From the NCBI GenBank assembly GCA_938009275.1, contig CALLHY010000073.1:1-64000 (forward strand): DNA of 64,000 nucleotides, read 5' to 3'. This DNA is from an uncultured bacterium. Its GTDB lineage: Bacteria; Cloacimonadota; Cloacimonadia; Cloacimonadales; Cloacimonadaceae. The position numbers and the translations under genes were made by a program. Each line of letters begins with the position of its first letter. Positions within the stretch are counted from its first letter, which is position 1. The notes under the pieces are model-generated. The model searched no databases and had not been told where the DNA came from. It saw only the letters and a program-made list of their open reading frames with translations. Below, in pieces: positions 59,448 to 64,000 of this stretch.

Positions 59448-61648
59448 AGCGATGGCTAATATATGCGTTTAGCATGCTTGGCTTTGGTTATGTAGGGGCA
59501 AATCCGGTAGATACCCTGGCAAGCGCAGCGGCTCCGATAAAGGATGCCAAATCGGTATTTGAGCAGTTTTCCACCATGATAAACTGGTTTATCTATGCCT
59601 TGCTCCTGATTACTCTGATAAGTGCAATCAGGATGTATGTAACTCGAAAGCGGGTTAGTAAAGACGATTCAAAGCCAGAGACTCGCGGGATAAACGATAA
59701 CAAGCAACCAAAAATGAAGCGCAACGCCATGTCTCTGCCATTGATGATATTGCTTATCATACTGTCTTTTATAATCTTTCATACTTTCAACAGCAGCAAT
59801 CAACAGGTGAAGAAAGAGAGCTTTAGTAACTTCATGCTTCGGGTTAATAACGGTCAAGTGGATCAGGTTCAATTTACCGAAAAGGATATTCTGTACTCCG
59901 ACACTGCTGGTAACAAATACATTAGCACTCTTCCTTTTGAAAGCCCACAACTGGTGGATACATTAATTGTGAAGGGAATAAAAGTTACGGCTACGCGACC
60001 CTCACGATGGATTGGGTTGCTGTCTTATGCTTTGCCCTTTCTAATTCTTATTTTGTTCTATGTATTCTTTATGCGCGGGATGAGTAATCAGAATTCCAAG
60101 GCATTCAGTTTTGGGAAAAGCAAGGCGCGTTTGCATGAAGCCAGCAAGTCTGGGATTACCTTTAAGGATGTAGCAGGTGTGGATGAGGCTAAAGAAGAGC
60201 TGCAAGAGATTGTGGAATTTCTAAAGGACCCGCGTAAGTTCCAAAGGCTAGGGGGCAGGATACCCCGGGGTGTGCTGTTGGTTGGTCGTCCCGGTACGGG
60301 TAAGACTCTTTTGGCCAAAGCTGTATCGGGCGAGGCAGGAGTGCCCTTCTTCTCGATAAGTGGCTCAGACTTTGTTGAGATGTTCGTTGGTGTTGGAGCT
60401 GCCCGGGTGCGTGACCTCTTCGAGCAAGCCAAGAAGAATGCACCTTGTATAACGTTTATAGACGAAATAGATGCTGTTGGAAGACATAGGGGCACTGGAC
60501 TGGGGGGTGGACACGACGAACGTGAGCAAACCCTAAACCAACTGCTTGTGGAGATGGACGGATTTGAGCCCAATGAAGCTATAATAATTATTGCCGCCAC
60601 CAACCGTCCAGACATATTGGATCCGGCTTTGCTACGTCCTGGACGTTTTGACCGTCAGGTTACGGTTGACCTTCCAGATATAAAGGGCAGAACAGAGATA
60701 TTACGTGTGCATTCTGCCAAGGTACCTTTGGCAGAAGATGTTCACTTAGAGCTAATCTCGCGAGGTACGCCCGGTTTTAGTGGTGCCGATTTGGCCAATC
60801 TGGTAAATGAAGCTGCCTTGATAGCAGCGAGTAAAAACAAAAGCAAGATCGAGATGCAGGATTTTGAGGAAGCCAAAGATAAGCTGACTTTGGGTAAAGA
60901 GAAGAAAAGCAGAGTTATACCCGAAGAGGATAAACGGCTTACAGCCTATCATGAGATTGGTCACGTGCTTACTTCCATATTCCAGGAGAAAACAGAGCCT
61001 GTGCATAAAGTTTCCATAATCCCTCGGGGATTTACCGGAGGGGCAACGCACTACCTGTTAAGCGATAAGACGGGATATTCCAGAGCTTATCTGAAGCAGT
61101 TGCTGGTTACTTTTTTGGGTGGAAGAGCTGCTGAGGAGATTGTGTTTGGTGAGCTAACCACAGGTGCGGGAAATGACTTGGAACGCTGCACAGATATTGC
61201 TAAAAAGATGGTTTGCACCTGGGGAATGAGTGACAAGATTGGCCCCATGACCATTGGCAAAGAGCAGGGAGAGGTATTCCTTGGCAAAGAGCTATCCAAT
61301 AGAGATGTGTATAGCGAAGAAACCTCACAGATTGTGGATAGTGAAATTCGCGGCATTATTACCGAAGCTCACGAAAAAGCGAAGCAGATACTATCTACGC
61401 ATAAAGCTCTATTAGAGATTTTGGCAAAAGAGCTGCAAGAAAAAGAGACGCTGGGCACCGATGAGATATTCAATATTGTATTGGCGAACTTGGGTGAAGT
61501 TGATCCTGAAATGGTTAATGCCAAATACAAAAAGGCTTTGGAGCTGAGATTTGAGCACAGTGAAACACTTGCCAGTGAAGAGGGAACAACTGAAGAGCTA
61601 AGTGAAAGCACCAGTGAAGATATAGTAGAGCCAGAAAGGGAAGATTGA
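59444..61648 (+). CDS. ftsH: ATP-dependent zinc metalloprotease FtsH, with N-terminal extension
   Basis: A 734-residue membrane AAA+ protease that degrades misfolded membrane proteins and regulators. Walker A reads GRPGTGKT (281-288; usual GPPGTGKT), Walker B TFIDEID, the second region of homology ATNRPDILDPALLRPGRFDR, and zinc motif HEIGH (503-507; usual HEAGH), with third ligand Asp in TTGAGNDLERCT. The standard two helices are at about 98-114 and 190-210. In front are about 95 extra residues with a signal-like helix (3-19) and another helix (about 47-65), which relatives usually lack. C-terminal tail is acidic. Overlaps hpt by 4 bases and hslV by one. Confidence 0.95.
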   Translation: MKRWLIYAFSMLGFGYVGANPVDTLASAAAPIKDAKSVFEQFSTMINWFIYALLLITLISAIRMYVTRKRVSKDDSKPETRGINDNKQPKMKRNAMSLPLMILLIILSFIIFHTFNSSNQQVKKESFSNFMLRVNNGQVDQVQFTEKDILYSDTAGNKYISTLPFESPQLVDTLIVKGIKVTATRPSRWIGLLSYALPFLILILFYVFFMRGMSNQNSKAFSFGKSKARLHEASKSGITFKDVAGVDEAKEELQEIVEFLKDPRKFQRLGGRIPRGVLLVGRPGTGKTLLAKAVSGEAGVPFFSISGSDFVEMFVGVGAARVRDLFEQAKKNAPCITFIDEIDAVGRHRGTGLGGGHDEREQTLNQLLVEMDGFEPNEAIIIIAATNRPDILDPALLRPGRFDRQVTVDLPDIKGRTEILRVHSAKVPLAEDVHLELISRGTPGFSGADLANLVNEAALIAASKNKSKIEMQDFEEAKDKLTLGKEKKSRVIPEEDKRLTAYHEIGHVLTSIFQEKTEPVHKVSIIPRGFTGGATHYLLSDKTGYSRAYLKQLLVTFLGGRAAEEIVFGELTTGAGNDLERCTDIAKKMVCTWGMSDKIGPMTIGKEQGEVFLGKELSNRDVYSEETSQIVDSEIRGIITEAHEKAKQILSTHKALLEILAKELQEKETLGTDEIFNIVLANLGEVDPEMVNAKYKKALELRFEHSETLASEEGTTEELSESTSEDIVEPERED

Positions 61649-62178
61649 TGGGCATGCATGGAACAACAATAATCGGCATACACCTCAAAGGTCAAACCGT
61701 TATCTGCGGTGATGGGCAAGTAAGCCTTGGGGACACCATTTTGAAGGGAAAAGCCATAAAGGTTAGACGGATATATAACGGGCAAGTGATTATCGGTTTT
61801 GCAGGTGCTACGGCAGATGCTTTTAGCCTCTTAGAGAAATTTGAAGAAAAGCTGAATGCCAACAAGGGTAACCTGCGAAAATCGGCAATTGAACTGGCCA
61901 AAGACTGGCGACAAGATAGAATATTGCGTCGGCTTGAAGCTATGCTGATAGCTGGAGATAAACAGGGAATACTGCTGATAAGCGGAGTTGGCGATGTGCT
62001 GGAGCCTGATGACAACATTGTAGCAATAGGCAGCGGTGGTAACTATGCACTGGCAGCAGCGCGGGCTTTGGCAGACAATACTAAGCTTTCAGCAAAAGAA
62101 ATTGCTACCGAAGCGATTAAGATTGCTGCTGGAATTTGCGTATATACGAATGATAATTACATCGTTGAGGAACTATAA
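61648..62178 (+). CDS. hslV: ATP-dependent protease subunit HslV
   Basis: A 176-residue threonine peptidase, forming with HslU the proteasome-like HslUV complex. HGTTIIGIHLKGQTVICGDG gives the mature N-terminal Thr; GDGQVSLGDTILKG, GFAGATADAFSLLEKFE and AIGSGGNYALAAARAL are standard. ATG 61648 shares bases with the ftsH stop (TGATG); ATG 61654 would also place the catalytic Thr near the end. Coupled to hslU directly after. Confidence 0.95.
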   Translation: MGMHGTTIIGIHLKGQTVICGDGQVSLGDTILKGKAIKVRRIYNGQVIIGFAGATADAFSLLEKFEEKLNANKGNLRKSAIELAKDWRQDRILRRLEAMLIAGDKQGILLISGVGDVLEPDDNIVAIGSGGNYALAAARALADNTKLSAKEIATEAIKIAAGICVYTNDNYIVEEL

Positions 62179-62179
62179 C

Positions 62180-63544
62180 TTGAATAATTTAAATGAACTT
62201 ACTCCCGCAAAGATTGTGGAAGAGCTTGATAAATACATAATAGGACAGAATCAAGCCAAAAGAAGCGTGGCAATAGCTCTACGTAACCGATGGCGGAGAC
62301 AGCAGATATCTGGAGAGATGAAAGGGGAGATTATTCCCAATAACATTATCTTAATTGGCCCAACGGGAGTTGGAAAAACTGAGATAGCCAGGCGAATATC
62401 CCGGTTAAGCGGTGCGCCTTTCATAAAGGTAGAGGCATCAAAATTTACGGAAGTTGGTTATGTAGGCAGGGATGTGGAATCCATGGTGCGGGAATTGATG
62501 CACACTGCCATTAGCCAGGTACGTGAAGAGATGATGGAGGATGTGCGACCACTTGCCGAAAATGTGGCGATTGAGGCAGTGCTGGACATTCTGTTGCCAA
62601 AGGCCAGAGGTAATAAGCGGGCTAAAGATGCAAAAGACTCACCCGAAGCTATGCGTTACATGCGTAGCCGGGAGAAGATGCGGAAGAAGCTACTTGCCGG
62701 AGAACTGGATGATAAAGAGATTGAGATAGAATATGACCTGATCGGCTTCCCCTCAGTGGAACTTATTCCGGGTCCAGGTATGGAGATGCTGGATGTGGAA
62801 CTGGGTGAAATGCTTTCCAATCTTATACCCGGTAGAGGAACAAGTCGTACTCAGTTGATAAGTGTTTCCGGGGCACTAAAAAAGTTTACAGAAATTGAGC
62901 TTAACCGTTTGGTAAGCAAAGAGAAACTAACCGAAACGGCGAAACAAAATGTGGAAGAAAACGGCATTATCTTTATCGACGAAATAGATAAGATAGCTAC
63001 CTCCGACAAACATGGTGGGATAGATGTATCCCGCAGCGGGGTTCAGCGAGACTTATTGCCAATTGTGGAAGGATCACGTGTTCCCACCAAACACGGTATG
63101 ATAGATACATCGCATATCTTGTTTATTGCAGCTGGCGCATTCCACACAGCCAAGCCCACCGATCTGATACCGGAATTACAGGGTCGTTTCCCCATTCGCG
63201 TGGAGCTAAACAGCCTTTCTCAGAGCGAATTCGAAAGAATTCTTACTGAGCCTGAAAACTCATTAACCAAGCAGTATAAAGCCATGTTTCGCAGTGAAGG
63301 GGTTGATCTGAAGTTTGTTCCAGAAGCAATAAAGGAGATAGCCCGCTTTGCAGCACTCGCCAACGAAAAGATGCAAGATATTGGCGCACGTAGATTGCAT
63401 ACCGTTATGAATGCTTTGCTGGAAGACTACTTGTTCGAAATGCCTTCTGTGAAGCTGAAATCAGTAAAAATTGACAAGAAAATGGTGTTTTCGCGGTTGA
63501 ATCCTGTAATCGAGAGCGAAGATTTGTCGCGTTTCATTTTGTAA
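62180..63544 (+). CDS. hslU: HslU ATPase
   Basis: A 454-residue Clp/AAA+ unfoldase. MNNLNELTPAKIVEELDKYI starts the family N-terminus; Walker A is GPTGVGKTEIAR, an I-domain insertion lies about 105-240, Walker B IFIDEIDKIA, sensor 2 region ARRLHTVMNALLED, and the C-terminal LSRFIL tail plugs into HslV. The only start that gives this N-terminus is TTG 62180, two bases after the hslV stop. The frame extends upstream to 62036 but only inside hslV. Confidence 0.95.
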   Translation: MNNLNELTPAKIVEELDKYIIGQNQAKRSVAIALRNRWRRQQISGEMKGEIIPNNIILIGPTGVGKTEIARRISRLSGAPFIKVEASKFTEVGYVGRDVESMVRELMHTAISQVREEMMEDVRPLAENVAIEAVLDILLPKARGNKRAKDAKDSPEAMRYMRSREKMRKKLLAGELDDKEIEIEYDLIGFPSVELIPGPGMEMLDVELGEMLSNLIPGRGTSRTQLISVSGALKKFTEIELNRLVSKEKLTETAKQNVEENGIIFIDEIDKIATSDKHGGIDVSRSGVQRDLLPIVEGSRVPTKHGMIDTSHILFIAAGAFHTAKPTDLIPELQGRFPIRVELNSLSQSEFERILTEPENSLTKQYKAMFRSEGVDLKFVPEAIKEIARFAALANEKMQDIGARRLHTVMNALLEDYLFEMPSVKLKSVKIDKKMVFSRLNPVIESEDLSRFIL

Positions 63545-63546
63545 GC

Positions 63547-64000
63547 ATGTTCGGTAAGCTAAAGAATCTATTTGTCTCGCTAAGTATACGCAACTACCGC
63601 ATATTCTTTATGGGGCAGGGTGTGTCGTTGATTGGCACATGGATCCAGCGGGTTACCATGGGTTGGTTTGTGTATAGGTTAACGGGATCGGCCTTCCTCT
63701 TGGGACTGGTGAGCTTTTTGTCTATGATTCCGTCCTTTTTTATCAGTCCCTTTGCCGGGGCATGGGCAGATAGATGGAACAGACACAAAACAATGATTTT
63801 CACCCAGATGGCCTTCTTTGTTCAAACCTCGATACTGGCAATCTTGGTGTTAACCGGAGTAATCAACAAAGATGTTCAATACCCGCTGTTAATATTGGCA
63901 CTGATGCAGGGCATTATCGAAGCCGTTGACGCACCGATCAGGCAGAGTTTCGTAATAGACCTCGTAGCCAAGCGAAGCATGTTACCCAATGCCATTGCCA
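63547..64000 (+). CDS. MFS transporter, 5' part, cut by window end
   Basis: The first 151 residues of a major facilitator transporter, continuing past 64000. After ATG 63547 (2 bases after the hslU stop) come LSIRNYRIFFMGQGVSLIGT and TWIQRVTMGWFVYRLTGS, then FAGAWADRWNRHK, the loop 2-3 motif, and DAPIRQSFVIDLV. This resembles the EntS/DUF894 group of exporters. Four membrane helices are visible. Substrate unknown. Confidence 0.85.
   Translation, partial: MFGKLKNLFVSLSIRNYRIFFMGQGVSLIGTWIQRVTMGWFVYRLTGSAFLLGLVSFLSMIPSFFISPFAGAWADRWNRHKTMIFTQMAFFVQTSILAILVLTGVINKDVQYPLLILALMQGIIEAVDAPIRQSFVIDLVAKRSMLPNAIA

Overview
The window is 64 kb of bacterial chromosome whose first 48 bases are Illumina adapter, so position 1 is an assembly end. 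Gene content suggests a Gram-negative anaerobe of the FCB group, most like Candidatus Cloacimonadota. The clues are secreted proteins with a YPNPFNPS-type C-terminal sorting/FlgD-like tail, a PorV-like outer-membrane barrel, lipid-A and core-glycan genes, butyrate kinase, clostripain-type protease, HutI and many TTG starts. This placement is inference from protein character; no marker gene search was possible.

Layout. 0-3.2 kb: RND exporter permease. 3.7-6.9 kb: an inositol-phosphate operon (Ino1, a TagB/TagF-like transferase, a CTP:inositol-phosphate cytidylyltransferase-like protein). 6.9-20.6 kb: envelope glycan genes on both strands (LpxD-like, PIG-L deacetylase, two GT9, two GT4, one GT2, a second TagF-like protein, an MsbA-type exporter), plus TcdA, TatD and tRNA-Arg. 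An orphan four-repeat CRISPR array lies at 13.2-13.5 kb. 20.9-29.4 kb: secreted proteins, a pseudokinase fused to an FGE-fold domain, HutI, butyrate kinase and a C11 protease. 29.45-29.57 kb: a cluster of DnaA boxes. 29.6-36.4 kb: one co-directional run (TrmH-family, Tdk, YggT, DivIVA, PunA, DksA/TraR-type, LspA, secreted OB/cohesin-like protein, PorV-like barrel). 36.6-46.6 kb: Tpx, TypA, class II photolyase, a hybrid sensor kinase, a glycosyltransferase, Udk, GroES and TrxA. 46.7-49.8 kb: a large sorted surface protein and a lipoprotein.

49.8-57.4 kb is the accessory region. Two long overlapping genes encode a P-loop ATPase and a divergent adenosine deaminase, which I read as RdrA-RdrB of the RADAR antiphage system. 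They sit between two inverted copies of a roughly 134-bp intergenic repeat, with short tandem repeats around them. The system is known, not new; its setting here is the point of interest. After it come housekeeping genes tilS-hpt-ftsH-hslV-hslU and a truncated MFS transporter at the window end.

Several intergenic repeat families recur: a 27-36 bp-stem palindrome (three copies and one half), an A+T-rich palindrome (two), a CTCGAC-rich segment (two) and the repeat flanking RADAR. A TTGACA hexamer stands about 58-72 bases before the start codon of many genes, usually without a recognisable TATAAT at normal spacing.
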